From RHKX01 sp035759925 (lineage in GTDB: Bacteria; Actinomycetota; Thermoleophilia; Solirubrobacterales; 70-9), in contig DASTTY010000109.1 of the NCBI GenBank assembly GCA_035759925.1, positions 1-64,000 on the forward strand: 64,000 bases of DNA, written 5' to 3'. Shown piece after piece: positions 26,048 to 34,633 of this stretch. The translations under genes were made by a program, and so were the position numbers. Within the stretch, counting starts at the first letter, position 1. Each line of letters starts with the position of its first letter. Below the pieces are notes generated by a model that had not been told where the DNA came from, searched no databases, and saw only the letters and a list, made by a program, of their open reading frames with translations.

Positions 26048-26437
26048 ATGCTGATCGCCGATTACTCGTTCGGTGAGGCGCTGGGGACCGTCCTCGCCGT
26101 CTTCATCTTCGTGGCCTGGATCATGGTCCTGTTCACGATCCTCTCCGACCTCTTCCGCGACCACGAGATGTCAGGCTTGGGCAAGGCCATCTGGGTCGTC
26201 TTCCTGATCTTCATCCCGTTCCTGACCGCGCTCATCTATCTGATCGCCCGCGGCAGCGGCATGCGGGACCGCGCGCTCAAGGAGCAGGCGGAGCAGAAGA
26301 AGCATTTCGACGCCTACATCAAGGAGACGGCCGGCACCTCGAAGGTCGACGAGCTCGCGAACCTCGCCGAGCTGCACGACAAGGGCAAGGTCAGCGACTC
26401 CGAGTACGAGCAGCTGAAGGCGAAGCTGCTCGCCTGA
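26048..26437 (+). CDS. PLDc_N and SHOCT domain protein
   Basis: The 129-residue protein has two N-terminal membrane helices separated by the phrase DHEMSGLGKAIWVVFLIFIP, the phospholipase-D nuclease N-terminal domain. The C-terminus is a SHOCT motif (LANLAELHDKGKVSDSEYEQ, then LKAKLL). Such proteins are common in actinobacteria as accessory membrane proteins without catalytic residues. It lies 70 bp after the DUF2207 gene and is followed by a strong hairpin. Confidence 0.88.
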   Translation: MLIADYSFGEALGTVLAVFIFVAWIMVLFTILSDLFRDHEMSGLGKAIWVVFLIFIPFLTALIYLIARGSGMRDRALKEQAEQKKHFDAYIKETAGTSKVDELANLAELHDKGKVSDSEYEQLKAKLLA

Positions 26438-26448
26438 CCGGGACGGGC

Positions 26449-26473
26449 GCGCCCGGCCGCCGCGGCCGGGCGC
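26449..26473. terminator. bidirectional hairpin terminator
   Basis: Perfect 10-bp GC arms (26449-26458, 26464-26473) enclose a 5-nt loop. A smaller CCCC-CTTC-GGGG hairpin follows at about 26480-26491. It lies between the convergent SHOCT and TetR genes, so it can serve both strands. Confidence 0.65.
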
Positions 26474-26498
26474 CGCTCCCCCCTTCGGGGTCCCGGAT

Positions 26499-27170
26499 CT
26501 AGCGCTCGCGCGCGCTCGTGCAGAGCGCGTCGACGAGGTGCTCGCGGTCGAGCGCGTCGGCGCCGAGGTCGCCGGGGCCGGTCCGGCTCGTGGCGAGCCC
26601 GTCGATGACGAGCCGCGCGTAACGACGCCACAGCCCCGGCTCCGTTTCGTGGGTCGCATCGCTGACCGCGGCGACCATCTCGACGAGCAGCGGCAGGTCC
26701 TCGAAGCGGAAGTCGGGGCGCAGCTCGCCGGCGTCCTGCGCGCGCGTCGCCAATTCGGCGACGAGCGGCTCGATCCGCGCCCGCGCGGCCGCGAGCCGCT
26801 CCTTGCCTCGGGTCGGGACGAGGAGCGCCTGCTTGAGGCTGCGGTCCTCGGCGTGCAGCTCGAGCGCCTGCTCGAGGAAGCCTGCGAAGCCGCTCCAGGG
26901 GTCGTCGGCGCCGAGCGCCTCGCGGGCCAGCGACTCGACTCGCGCCGTCTTCTCGTCGAGGAGCTCGTCGATAAGCGTTTCCCGGTCCGGGAAGCGCCGA
27001 TAGACGGTCCCGACGCCGACACCGGCGTGCCTGGCGACGTCGTCGAGCCCGATGTCGACGCCACGCTCGGCGAACAGCACCGCCGCGGACGCGAGGATCC
27101 GTTTGCGGTTCCGCTCCGCGTCCCTGCGAAGCGGGCGCGCAGCCACAGCCGTCTGCGATGCGTCGGTCAT
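26499..27170 (-). CDS. TetR family transcriptional regulator
   Basis: The 223-residue protein has an N-terminal HTH (AERNRKRILASAAVLFAERG, then VARHAGVGVGTVYRRFPDRE). Its C-terminal ligand domain resembles SbtR-type regulators (FLEQALELHAEDRSLKQALL). It is divergent from a DHA2 efflux pump, with a 22-bp palindrome between them. The simplest reading is a drug-responsive repressor of the pump and of itself. The ligand is unknown. Confidence 0.9.
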   Translation of the reverse strand: MTDASQTAVAARPLRRDAERNRKRILASAAVLFAERGVDIGLDDVARHAGVGVGTVYRRFPDRETLIDELLDEKTARVESLAREALGADDPWSGFAGFLEQALELHAEDRSLKQALLVPTRGKERLAAARARIEPLVAELATRAQDAGELRPDFRFEDLPLLVEMVAAVSDATHETEPGLWRRYARLVIDGLATSRTGPGDLGADALDREHLVDALCTSARER

Positions 27171-27188
27171 GCGATGATCGTATCCGCC

Positions 27189-27210
27189 AAGCGGAGAGTT
27201 GCCTCCGCTT
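27189..27210. promoter_or_regulatory. TetR-type operator between tetR and DHA2 pump genes
   Basis: AAGCGGAG and CTCCGCTT are perfect 8-bp arms separated by 6 bp. The site lies 18 bp upstream of the TetR start and 27 bp before the pump start. Symmetry, size and position are what is expected of an autoregulatory TetR operator. Confidence 0.7.
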
Positions 27211-27237
27211 CAACTACTGAGGTTGGGAGCGGCGAGG

Positions 27238-28764
27238 GTGGACTCAGAGCGCGACGACGACGACGGCGAGATCGCCTACGGGACGGGCCCGGGGCGGTGG
27301 GTGCTCGCGATCGCCGTGCTCGGCTCGGGGATCGTCTTCCTCGACGGCACCGTCGTCAACGTCGCACTGCCACGGATCGGCGAGGACTTCGATGCCCAGA
27401 CGAGCTCGCTGCAGTGGATCCTCAACGGCTACATGCTGACCCTGGCGTCGCTGATCCTGCTCGGCGGGTCGCTCGGCGATCGGCACGGCCGGCGGCTGAT
27501 CTTCGTCGTCGGCGTCCTCTGGTTCACCGCCGCCTCGCTGCTCTGCGCGATCGCCCCGAGCGCCAACGCGCTGATCGTCGCCCGCCTGCTGCAGGGCGTC
27601 GGCGGCGCGCTGCTGACGCCCGGCAGCCTGGCGATGATCGAGGCGAGCTTCCGGCGGGAGGACCGCGCCCGGGCGATCGGCGCCTGGTCGGGCCTCGGCG
27701 GCGTCGCGACCGCCCTCGGGCCGCTGCTCGGCGGCTGGCTCGTCGAGGCGGTCTCGTGGCGGGCGATCTTCCTGATCAACGTCCCGATCGGCGCCTTCGT
27801 GGCGCTGATGGCGACCCGCCACGTCCCCGAGACCCGCGATCCCAACGCCCCCGAACGGCTCGACGGCATCGGCGCCGTGCTCGCCGCCGTCGGCCTCGGC
27901 GGGACGACCTACGCGCTGATCGAAGCGCCGGATGCGGGCTTCACGCCGGCGATCGCCGTCGCCGCGATCGCCGGCGTCGCCGCACTGATCGCGTTCATCG
28001 TCCAGGAGCGCCGCAGCGCTCATCCGATGATGCCGCTCGGACTCTTCTCCTCGCGTCAGTTCAGCGCCGCCAACGCCGTCACGTTCGTCGTCTACGCCGC
28101 CCTCAGCGGCGTCTTCTTCCTGCTCGTCGCCTTCCTCCAGATCGCCGCCGGCTACTCGCCGATCGCGGCCGGCGCCGCCTCGCTCCCGGTGACGGCGCTG
28201 ATGCTCCTCTTCTCGGCCCGCGCGGGCGCCCTCGCGCAGCGGATCGGCGCCCGGGTCCCGCTGACCGTGGGACCGCTCGTGATCGCCGTCGGAATGGTGA
28301 TGATGGGCCGGATCGACCCCGACGGCGACTACGTGACGTCGGTCCTGCCGTCCGTGATCGTCTTCGGTATCGGCCTGACCCTCGTCGTCGCACCGGTGAC
28401 CGCGACGGTCCTCGCCGCCGCCGAGACCCGCTACTCGGGGATCGCCTCGGGGATCAACAACGCGGTCTCGCGGGTCGGCGGACTCCTCGCCGTCGCCGTC
28501 CTGCCGCTGATCGCCGGCCTCACCGGTGACTCGTTCTACGACCCCGCGGCGATGACTGACGGCTTCCGGACCGCGATGTACGTAACCGCCGGACTCTCCG
28601 CCCTCGGCGGCGTGATCGCCTGGCTGACGATCGACTCGCAGGTCCTCGAACGCGCCGAGCCGCCTTCCGAGGAGGTCGCACCCGATTTCGCGTGCGACGT
28701 CTGCGGCCCGAAGGTGCTCCCCTCCCACCGCGAGGAGGAGCCGGTGGCAGTCGGGTCCGAGTAG
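27238..28764 (+). CDS. MFS transporter, DHA2 (EmrB/QacA) family
   Basis: The 508-residue exporter carries FLDGTVVNVALPRIGEDF in TM1, GGSLGDRHGRRLIFVVGV (motif A), and WRAIFLINVPIGAFVAL. About 14 hydrophobic segments and a cytoplasmic tail containing DFACDVCGPKV follow. The CxxC in this tail is unusual for the family and could bind metal or be redox active. I chose GTG 27238 because GGAGCGGCGAGG precedes it; an upstream ATG at 27199 would lie inside the operator. It ends 1 bp before the convergent SDR gene. Confidence 0.92.
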   Translation: MDSERDDDDGEIAYGTGPGRWVLAIAVLGSGIVFLDGTVVNVALPRIGEDFDAQTSSLQWILNGYMLTLASLILLGGSLGDRHGRRLIFVVGVLWFTAASLLCAIAPSANALIVARLLQGVGGALLTPGSLAMIEASFRREDRARAIGAWSGLGGVATALGPLLGGWLVEAVSWRAIFLINVPIGAFVALMATRHVPETRDPNAPERLDGIGAVLAAVGLGGTTYALIEAPDAGFTPAIAVAAIAGVAALIAFIVQERRSAHPMMPLGLFSSRQFSAANAVTFVVYAALSGVFFLLVAFLQIAAGYSPIAAGAASLPVTALMLLFSARAGALAQRIGARVPLTVGPLVIAVGMVMMGRIDPDGDYVTSVLPSVIVFGIGLTLVVAPVTATVLAAAETRYSGIASGINNAVSRVGGLLAVAVLPLIAGLTGDSFYDPAAMTDGFRTAMYVTAGLSALGGVIAWLTIDSQVLERAEPPSEEVAPDFACDVCGPKVLPSHREEEPVAVGSE

Positions 28765-29556
28765 CTACTCCCGCGGCTTCGTCGCGGTCGTCATCGCGCC
28801 GGCGGCGCTCCCGGAGATGATCCGGCGGACAAGTCCGGGAGCGACGACGCGGAGGACGGCGGTGAGGCCGTAGGCGCGCGGCACCCACCGCTCGGCACGC
28901 CCGCCGGGGCCGGCGTCGACGATCGCCTCCGCGACCCTGTCCGGGGTCGAGACCATCCAGCGCGTCAACGGTTTCTCGCGCAGCTCGGTGGCCGGGAACC
29001 CCTCGGTCGCGATGAAGCCCGGCAGGACCAGGCCGACATGGACGCCGTGCTCGCGCTCCTCGACGTGGAGGGAATCGCTCCAGCCGATCAGCGCCGCCTT
29101 CGACGCCGAGTAGGCGCCGGCGCCGGGCCGCGAGACCCGGCCGGCCGTGCTGGCGACGTTGACGAGCGCGCTCGGCGCCGTGCGGCGCAGCAGCGGCAAC
29201 GCCGCATCGGTGAGGCGGACGACGGCGTCGAAGTTGAGCCTCATCGTCCGCTCGACGTTCTCCCAGCCCTCGTCGCCGAAGCGCCCGCGCCAGGACGCGC
29301 CGGCGTTGTTGACGAGCAGGTCGAGCCGCTTGTGGTGCTCCTCGACGTGGGCGACGACCCGCGCCGGGGCGCCGGCGCCGGTCAGGTCGGCCGCGACCCA
29401 GGTCGTCGGCACCGGCAGCGAGTCGGCGAGGGCGCGGAGGCGCTCCTCGCGGCGAGCGACGAGGACCAGCTCGGCGCCGGGTTCGAGGGCGAGTCGCCGC
29501 GCCGTCGCCTCGCCGATCCCGCTCGATGCGCCGGTGACGAGGAAGACCCGGGTCAT
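28765..29556 (-). CDS. short-chain dehydrogenase/reductase
   Basis: The 263-residue oxidoreductase has VTGASSGIGEATA, VNNAGASWRGRF, a catalytic Ser in LVNVASTAG, and YSASK. A C-terminal extension (AERWVPRAYGLTAVLRVVAP, then GLVRRIISG) may attach it to the membrane. Its ATG overlaps the TGA of the quinone-oxidoreductase-like gene by 1 bp, so the two are coupled. The substrate is unknown; hydroxy-lipid or steroid-like compounds are common for this subgroup. Confidence 0.9.
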   Translation of the reverse strand: MTRVFLVTGASSGIGEATARRLALEPGAELVLVARREERLRALADSLPVPTTWVAADLTGAGAPARVVAHVEEHHKRLDLLVNNAGASWRGRFGDEGWENVERTMRLNFDAVVRLTDAALPLLRRTAPSALVNVASTAGRVSRPGAGAYSASKAALIGWSDSLHVEEREHGVHVGLVLPGFIATEGFPATELREKPLTRWMVSTPDRVAEAIVDAGPGGRAERWVPRAYGLTAVLRVVAPGLVRRIISGSAAGAMTTATKPRE

Positions 29557-30548
29557 CAGCCGACGTCGAGGACGATCTTGCCGGTGGCGCCGCGCCGGTC
29601 GATCAGCTCCAGCGCTTCAGTTGCGCCGGCGACCGAGAGCGGGAACGAGGCGCCGATGAGCGGGCGGACCTCGCCGGAGCCGATCAGCTTCTCGAGCTCG
29701 GCGCCGACCTCACGGTTGACGTCGGGCTTGCCGATCACGAAGGCTCCCCAACCGGCGCCGATGACCTCGGTGTTGTTGAGGAGCAGGCGGTTGACCCGGA
29801 CCTCCGGGATCGAGCCGGCGGTGAAGCCGACGACGACGAGCCGCCCGCCCTCGGCGAGCGAGCGCAGCGAGTCGGTGAAACGGTCACCCCCGACCGGGTC
29901 GAGCACGAGATCGACGCCGCCCCCCGAGAGCTCCTTCGCCTCGTCGCGCCACTCACCGTCGGAGCGGATCACCTCGTCCGCCCCGGCGTCGCGGGCGACG
30001 CGCTCCTTCTCGTCGGTCGAGACGACCGCGATCACGCTCGCGCCGACCCCCTTTGCGACCTGGATCGAGGCGGTGCCGATTCCACCGGCGGCACCGTGGA
30101 CCAGCACGGTCTCTCCCGCCCGCAGGCGGCCGCGGAGCACGAGCGCGAACCAGGCCGTGTGGTAGTTGAGGATCAGGGCGGCGCCCTGACGGTCGTCGAG
30201 CTCGTCGGGGAGCGGGAACGTCAGGAACTCGGGGGCGACCGCGACCTCGGCGAAGCCGCCGAGCATCGGGAAGGCGGCGACCCGCTGCCCCGGCTCGAGG
30301 GCCGACCCGTCGGGTGCCGAGCGCACCGTTCCCGCGACTTCGCTGCCGGGAACGAACGGCAGCGGCGGCTTCACCTGGTACTCGCCGCGGGTCTGCAGCA
30401 CCTCCGGGAACGAGACGCCGGCGGCCGCGACATCGACGAGGACGCCGCTGCCGGGCGTCAGCATGTGCGACGCCTCCGGCTCTGGGACGTCGGCCTCTCG
30501 CAGGGCCGAGTCCGGCCCGCTGAGGTCGACGATCTGGATCGCCTTCAT
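29556..30548 (-). CDS. NADPH:quinone oxidoreductase-like MDR protein
   Basis: The 330-residue enzyme is a medium-chain zinc-free reductase. It has a GroES-like N-terminal half (GVSFPEVLQTRGEYQVKPPL, then PFVPGSEVAGTV) and a Rossmann half (VLVHGAAGGIGTASIQVAKG). The end DRRGATGKIVLDVG is the usual quinone-reductase C-terminus. It reduces quinones or enoyl-type substrates with NADPH. It follows the penicillin acylase gene by 12 bp and overlaps the SDR by 1 bp. Confidence 0.9.
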   Translation of the reverse strand: MKAIQIVDLSGPDSALREADVPEPEASHMLTPGSGVLVDVAAAGVSFPEVLQTRGEYQVKPPLPFVPGSEVAGTVRSAPDGSALEPGQRVAAFPMLGGFAEVAVAPEFLTFPLPDELDDRQGAALILNYHTAWFALVLRGRLRAGETVLVHGAAGGIGTASIQVAKGVGASVIAVVSTDEKERVARDAGADEVIRSDGEWRDEAKELSGGGVDLVLDPVGGDRFTDSLRSLAEGGRLVVVGFTAGSIPEVRVNRLLLNNTEVIGAGWGAFVIGKPDVNREVGAELEKLIGSGEVRPLIGASFPLSVAGATEALELIDRRGATGKIVLDVG

Positions 30549-30560
30549 CGGCCCGCCGCG

Positions 30561-33032
30561 CTACTTGCCCTTGCGGTGGCCGTCGAAGGAGATCACCTGC
30601 TGGATCCCGCTCGGGCGGTTCGCGTACCGCATGGTCTTCAGCGGCAGCGGACGGAAGTGGATCTGCTCGGCGGTGGCGTCCGAGTGCCACTGACTCGGAT
30701 CGCCGGTGCCCTGCTCGGCGGCGATCTCGTCGCCCGACTTGTCGATCGCCTTCCAGATGTCGCTCTGGCACTTCGCGAGGTTGCCCTTGCCGCAGTAGGC
30801 GAGGTTGAACGGACTCGGGACGTGCCTGCCGAGGAGCGCGTCGATGTCGCGGTCGAAGTACTGGTACCAGCCCGAGTACTGGCCCGCCGGCGGCTGATCG
30901 AAGCGCGAGAACAGGCTGTCGAGCTCGTCGAGCTGGGAGCCGATCCGGGGCTTCATGAACGCGTTCGCGATGTTGTCCCACGACCCGTCCATCACCGCCG
31001 CGCCGGGCGCATCGACCAGGCCGTCGCCGTTGCGGTCGAGACGACTGCCGTGACGCTTGCGCCATTGGACCATCAGGTCGAGCATCTGCTGCGCCCGCGG
31101 GCTCGGCGCCTGGCTGCCGGCGAGCAGCTTGTTCAGCAGCGGCACCGTGTCGATCGCGCGGATGTCCTGGGTCGCGGCGGCGTTCATCGCCGCGGTGACC
31201 GACGCGAGCGACCACTTGCCGGACTGCGACTGGAGCCGCTTCAGGTTCGTGTCGAGCAGGTCGACCCGCTCGGCCGAGCCGGCCCGGCCCCACTGGTCAT
31301 CCGCCGAGCCGAAGCCCTTCGCGGTGACCTGGTTCCAGTTGGTCATCGTCCCGTCCTTCGGGTCCTCGCCGTGCGGATGGCCGTTCTTGCTCAGGAAGCC
31401 CTTCCACTCGTACTTGCCGGTGCCCTTGGTGAGCAGTCCCGGATCGACGCCCTTGGCGCGGATCGGCAGCTTGCCGGCCGTGTAGACGGCGACGTGCTTG
31501 TCGTCGATGTAGAAGGAGTTGAACGTCTGCGGGGTCTTGGCGGCCGCGTTGTAGAACGACTTCGGGTCGTGCACCTGGCCGGTCGAGATCCGCCGGTTGA
31601 AGAGCAGGTCGAGGACGTCCTCGCCGTAGCTCGACCGCTTCGAGGCGATCGCGACCTTCTTGCCGTTCACGGTCGCATAACCGGTGACCGGCCCGTGCAC
31701 GGTGGTCTTGAACGTCACCGGGTCGCCGTCGAGCGTGCCGGCGTCGAAGGTCTTCATGCTCCGGCACTTGCCCTTGTACCTGTACTTCGTGTCGCTGCCG
31801 CCGCAGAGCGTCTCCGCGTACTGGTCGATCACGTCGCCGCTGGCCGAGGTCAGCGTCGTTGCGAAGTCCTCGCCGCGGCCGATCAGCAGGTAGCCGGGGA
31901 ACGGAGCCGACGTGGCGCCGCGCCAGCGCAGCCCGGGAGCGTTCATGTCGATCTCGTAGGTGAGGCCCGGGTAGAAGTAGCCGATCTGCGGGCCGCCGAC
32001 CATCAGCGGGTTGCCGGTGTTCGAGCGATCGCCGGTGATCATCAGCGTGTTCGAGGCCTGAACCGGCTGCGGGGCGACCTTCGCGGCAAGCGCCTCGTCG
32101 GCGACCGCCGGGGTGGTCACGTAGCTGTCGTGATCGATGATCACGTTGCCCTTCGCCTTCTTCGGGATCTTCCCGTACGGGAACTTGCCGTCGATCGTCG
32201 TCGGCACGCCCTTGTTCTTGAACTGACGCAGGTCGTTGAAGGCCTTCATCCCCTTCTTCCCGCCGAGGCGGTCCTGGAGGCCGGCGAGGAACTGGGTCCG
32301 CCGCGCCTCGTCGCCACCGCCCTCGCCGAGGAACTGGTCCTTGAGGGCGTTCAGGGAGTAGATGTCGTTGCGGGTGAACGGCTCGACCGACGAGCCCACG
32401 TAGTCGTAGTAGCCGTTGATTCCGGCGATGAACGTGTCGATGTCGTGGAGGACCTTCTTGCCCTCCTTGCCCTGCGCCTTGAGCGCCTGCGTCTGCTGGG
32501 CGACGACGTCCTCGGTCTGCTGGCTGGGGACGAAGCTCTTCAGCTGCGTGACCAGCCCGATCGCGCTGAGCCCGGGTGCGTCGATCGCGGCGACGCGCGC
32601 GTTGTAGCGCGCCTGCTGGAGCAGCAGGCCGCGGTCCTCGGCGGCGATCCAGCCGGCTGCGTAGACGCCGTCGTCGTAGCTGTCGGCATCGACGTGCGGG
32701 ACGCCGTAGACGTCGCGGGTGATCGTGATCCCGGGATGGCCGGCGACCGTCTCGATCGTGCCGGGGCCGTCGGTCCCGAGGCTGTTCAGTGCCTCCGACT
32801 TGAAGTACTCGGTGAGATCACCCTCGGTGACGTCGTCGAAGAGCGGCGTCAGCCCGTCGTACATGCTCGCCTGCGCGTCGTTCGGCATCGGCGCCGGCGG
32901 CTGGCCCGGCTGGAGCTGACCGGACGGGATGATGTTCAGCGCCGTGTCGGCATAGTCCTTCGCGGAGGCGACGGCGGGCAGCGCCAGCACCGTGACGGCA
33001 GCGATCGCAAGCGTGATCAGGCGGTTCGGCAA
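30561..33032 (-). CDS. penicillin acylase family N-terminal nucleophile hydrolase, secreted
   Basis: This large precursor (823 residues from the TTG) hydrolyses an amide such as a beta-lactam side chain or acyl-homoserine lactone. The N-terminus from TTG 33032 (MPNRLITLAIAAVTVLALPA) is a clean signal peptide preceded by AGGAGAG. A longer frame from GTG 33083 adds 17 Pro/Arg-rich residues before it and is less likely. The alpha chain shows RDVYGVPHVDADSYDDGVYA. Autocleavage should expose Ser327 in VQASNTLMI as the beta-chain nucleophile. Later blocks include KTTVHGPVTGYATV and SWDNIANAF. The substrate is open. Confidence 0.9.
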   Translation of the reverse strand: MPNRLITLAIAAVTVLALPAVASAKDYADTALNIIPSGQLQPGQPPAPMPNDAQASMYDGLTPLFDDVTEGDLTEYFKSEALNSLGTDGPGTIETVAGHPGITITRDVYGVPHVDADSYDDGVYAAGWIAAEDRGLLLQQARYNARVAAIDAPGLSAIGLVTQLKSFVPSQQTEDVVAQQTQALKAQGKEGKKVLHDIDTFIAGINGYYDYVGSSVEPFTRNDIYSLNALKDQFLGEGGGDEARRTQFLAGLQDRLGGKKGMKAFNDLRQFKNKGVPTTIDGKFPYGKIPKKAKGNVIIDHDSYVTTPAVADEALAAKVAPQPVQASNTLMITGDRSNTGNPLMVGGPQIGYFYPGLTYEIDMNAPGLRWRGATSAPFPGYLLIGRGEDFATTLTSASGDVIDQYAETLCGGSDTKYRYKGKCRSMKTFDAGTLDGDPVTFKTTVHGPVTGYATVNGKKVAIASKRSSYGEDVLDLLFNRRISTGQVHDPKSFYNAAAKTPQTFNSFYIDDKHVAVYTAGKLPIRAKGVDPGLLTKGTGKYEWKGFLSKNGHPHGEDPKDGTMTNWNQVTAKGFGSADDQWGRAGSAERVDLLDTNLKRLQSQSGKWSLASVTAAMNAAATQDIRAIDTVPLLNKLLAGSQAPSPRAQQMLDLMVQWRKRHGSRLDRNGDGLVDAPGAAVMDGSWDNIANAFMKPRIGSQLDELDSLFSRFDQPPAGQYSGWYQYFDRDIDALLGRHVPSPFNLAYCGKGNLAKCQSDIWKAIDKSGDEIAAEQGTGDPSQWHSDATAEQIHFRPLPLKTMRYANRPSGIQQVISFDGHRKGK

Positions 33033-33064
33033 GGGGGCTCTCCTCGGGATCGGCCGCGGACGAA

Positions 33065-33106
33065 GCGGCGGGGCGGGCGCCACGATAGCGCGGCGGGGCG
33101 GGCGCC
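33065..33106. repeat. 17-bp direct repeat, period 25 bp
   Basis: The 17-mer GCGGCGGGGCGGGCGCC occurs at 33065-33081 and again at 33090-33106, upstream of the penicillin acylase and a divergent lipoprotein gene. Exact repetition in a promoter region may mark a binding site or a small tandem duplication. Confidence 0.6.
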
Positions 33107-33194
33107 GGCGCCGGTTCTCGGCTCCGGGAGCCGCCTGACCGCCTCTATGATCCGCGGGCGCTCGCGCCGCTCCCGCGGCCGGGCCGATCGAAGG

Positions 33195-33749
33195 ATGAGA
33201 GCCCGCTCCGACACCCTCACGCGGCGCCCGGCGACGGCGCTCGCGCTCGCGCTCGCAGCGCTGTCGATCGCCGGCTGCGGCGGTGGCGACGACACGACGC
33301 CGACGCGCGCGGCGACGACCGATCTGCCCACCGGCCCACTCTCGAAGTCGGAGCTGATCACCGAGGCCGACCAGCTCTGCGCCGACAGCACCGACCGGAT
33401 CCTCGGCGAGGCCGACCCGCCGAGCTTCGGCAAGGACGGCCCCCAGCCCGACGAGGTCGAGGCCTCGGCCGACTTCTGGCGGGCGACCGCGAGCGAGGGG
33501 CAGGTCCTGGTCGACCAGCTCTCCGAGCTGCAGCCGCCGAAGTCGGAGGAGCAGCAGTGGGCGGAGTACGTGCGGCTACTCGACGCCGGCACCGTCGACT
33601 ACGCGAACTCGCTCCTCGGCCCGGCCGAGGACGGCGATCCCGATGCCTTCTACCAGGCCGCGGTCGACGCCCAGAAGGAGCTGGTCCAGCTCGCCAAGGC
33701 CTCCCAGCGGCTCGGGCTGAAGGTCTGCGGCAGCAGGGACATCGGCTGA
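33195..33749 (+). CDS. small lipoprotein, unknown function
   Basis: The 184-residue protein has a lipoprotein signal (ALALALAALSIAGC) with the modified Cys near residue 28. A Thr-rich linker and a helical domain containing SKSELITEADQLCADSTDRI follow, with LQPPKSEEQQWAEYVRLLDA and a final GLKVCGS. Two conserved cysteines could pair. It resembles the lipoprotein at 38600-39316. GAAGG precedes the ATG closely, and TATGAT at 33146-33151 is a fair -10 for its promoter. The function is unknown. Confidence 0.82.
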   Translation: MRARSDTLTRRPATALALALAALSIAGCGGGDDTTPTRAATTDLPTGPLSKSELITEADQLCADSTDRILGEADPPSFGKDGPQPDEVEASADFWRATASEGQVLVDQLSELQPPKSEEQQWAEYVRLLDAGTVDYANSLLGPAEDGDPDAFYQAAVDAQKELVQLAKASQRLGLKVCGSRDIG

Positions 33750-33765
33750 CGCGGCGACGGACCGC

Positions 33766-34632
33766 GTGAGCGCCGACCGCCAGGACCGCCGGGCGGCGGT
33801 GGGGCTCGTCCTCACCGGCATCGCCTCCGTCCAGTTCGGCTCGGCGCTGGCCACGACCCTCTTCGACGAGGCCGGCCCGGCAGGCACGGTGCTCCTGCGA
33901 ACCGCGTTCGCGGCGCTCGTCCTCGCCGCCATCTGGCGGCCGGCGATGCGCGGTCGCGGGGAGACGACGTGGCGCGCCGTCGCGCTCTACGGGGTCTGCC
34001 TCGTCGGCATGAACCTGTGCTTTTACGAATCCCTCGACCGGATCCCGCTCGGGATCGCGGTGACGCTCGAGTTCGTCGGGCCGCTGACGGTCGCGATCGT
34101 CGGCACCCGCAGCCGCCGCGACGTCATCTGGGTCGTCCTCGCGGCAGCCGGGGTAGTCCTCCTCGCGCCCGGTATCGGCGACGGCCTCGACGCGCTCGGG
34201 GTCGCACTCGCACTCACCGCCGGAGGATTCTGGGGCGCCTACATCCTGATCGCGGCGCGGATCGGCCGCGGATCGGCCGGCCTCGGCGGCCTCTCGGCGG
34301 CGATGATCTACGCGACGGTCATCCTCTTGCCGTTCGGCGTCGCCGACGCGGGCGCCGACCTACTCCATCCGGGGGTACTCGCGGCCGGGCTCGGCGTCGC
34401 CCTGCTCAGCTCGGTCCTTCCCTACACGGTCGAGCTCGAGGCGCTGCGGCGCCTGCCCGAGCGCACGTTCGGGGTGCTGCTCAGCCTCGAGCCGGCGGTC
34501 GCCGCGCTCGTCGGGCTGATCGTCCTCGACCAGCACCTGCTCGGCCGCGAGATCGTCGCGATCGCCCTCGTCGTCGCCGCGTCGGCGGGAGCCCTGAGCT
34601 CGACCGAGGCCGTCGAGGCGCCCCAGAGCTGA
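33766..34632 (+). CDS. EamA/DMT family transporter (RhtA-like)
   Basis: The 288-residue protein has ten hydrophobic segments in two EamA repeats. MNLCFYESLDRIPLGIAVTL, then EFVGPLTVAI is the RhtA-like signature, and SSVLPYTVELEALRRLPERT marks the second repeat. RhtA-type proteins export threonine/homoserine and other metabolites. The start is GTG 33766, 16 bp after the lipoprotein stop, suggesting cotranscription. It converges with a small protein gene 1 bp away. Confidence 0.9.
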   Translation: MSADRQDRRAAVGLVLTGIASVQFGSALATTLFDEAGPAGTVLLRTAFAALVLAAIWRPAMRGRGETTWRAVALYGVCLVGMNLCFYESLDRIPLGIAVTLEFVGPLTVAIVGTRSRRDVIWVVLAAAGVVLLAPGIGDGLDALGVALALTAGGFWGAYILIAARIGRGSAGLGGLSAAMIYATVILLPFGVADAGADLLHPGVLAAGLGVALLSSVLPYTVELEALRRLPERTFGVLLSLEPAVAALVGLIVLDQHLLGREIVAIALVVAASAGALSSTEAVEAPQS

Positions 34633-34633
34633 G

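Noticed and set aside
30096..33749. 1217-codon plus-strand open frame opposite the penicillin acylase
   Set aside because: Composition is Arg/Val/Asp-rich shadow sequence. The opposite strand encodes a clear penicillin acylase; only the last 184 codons (33195-33749) are a real lipoprotein.
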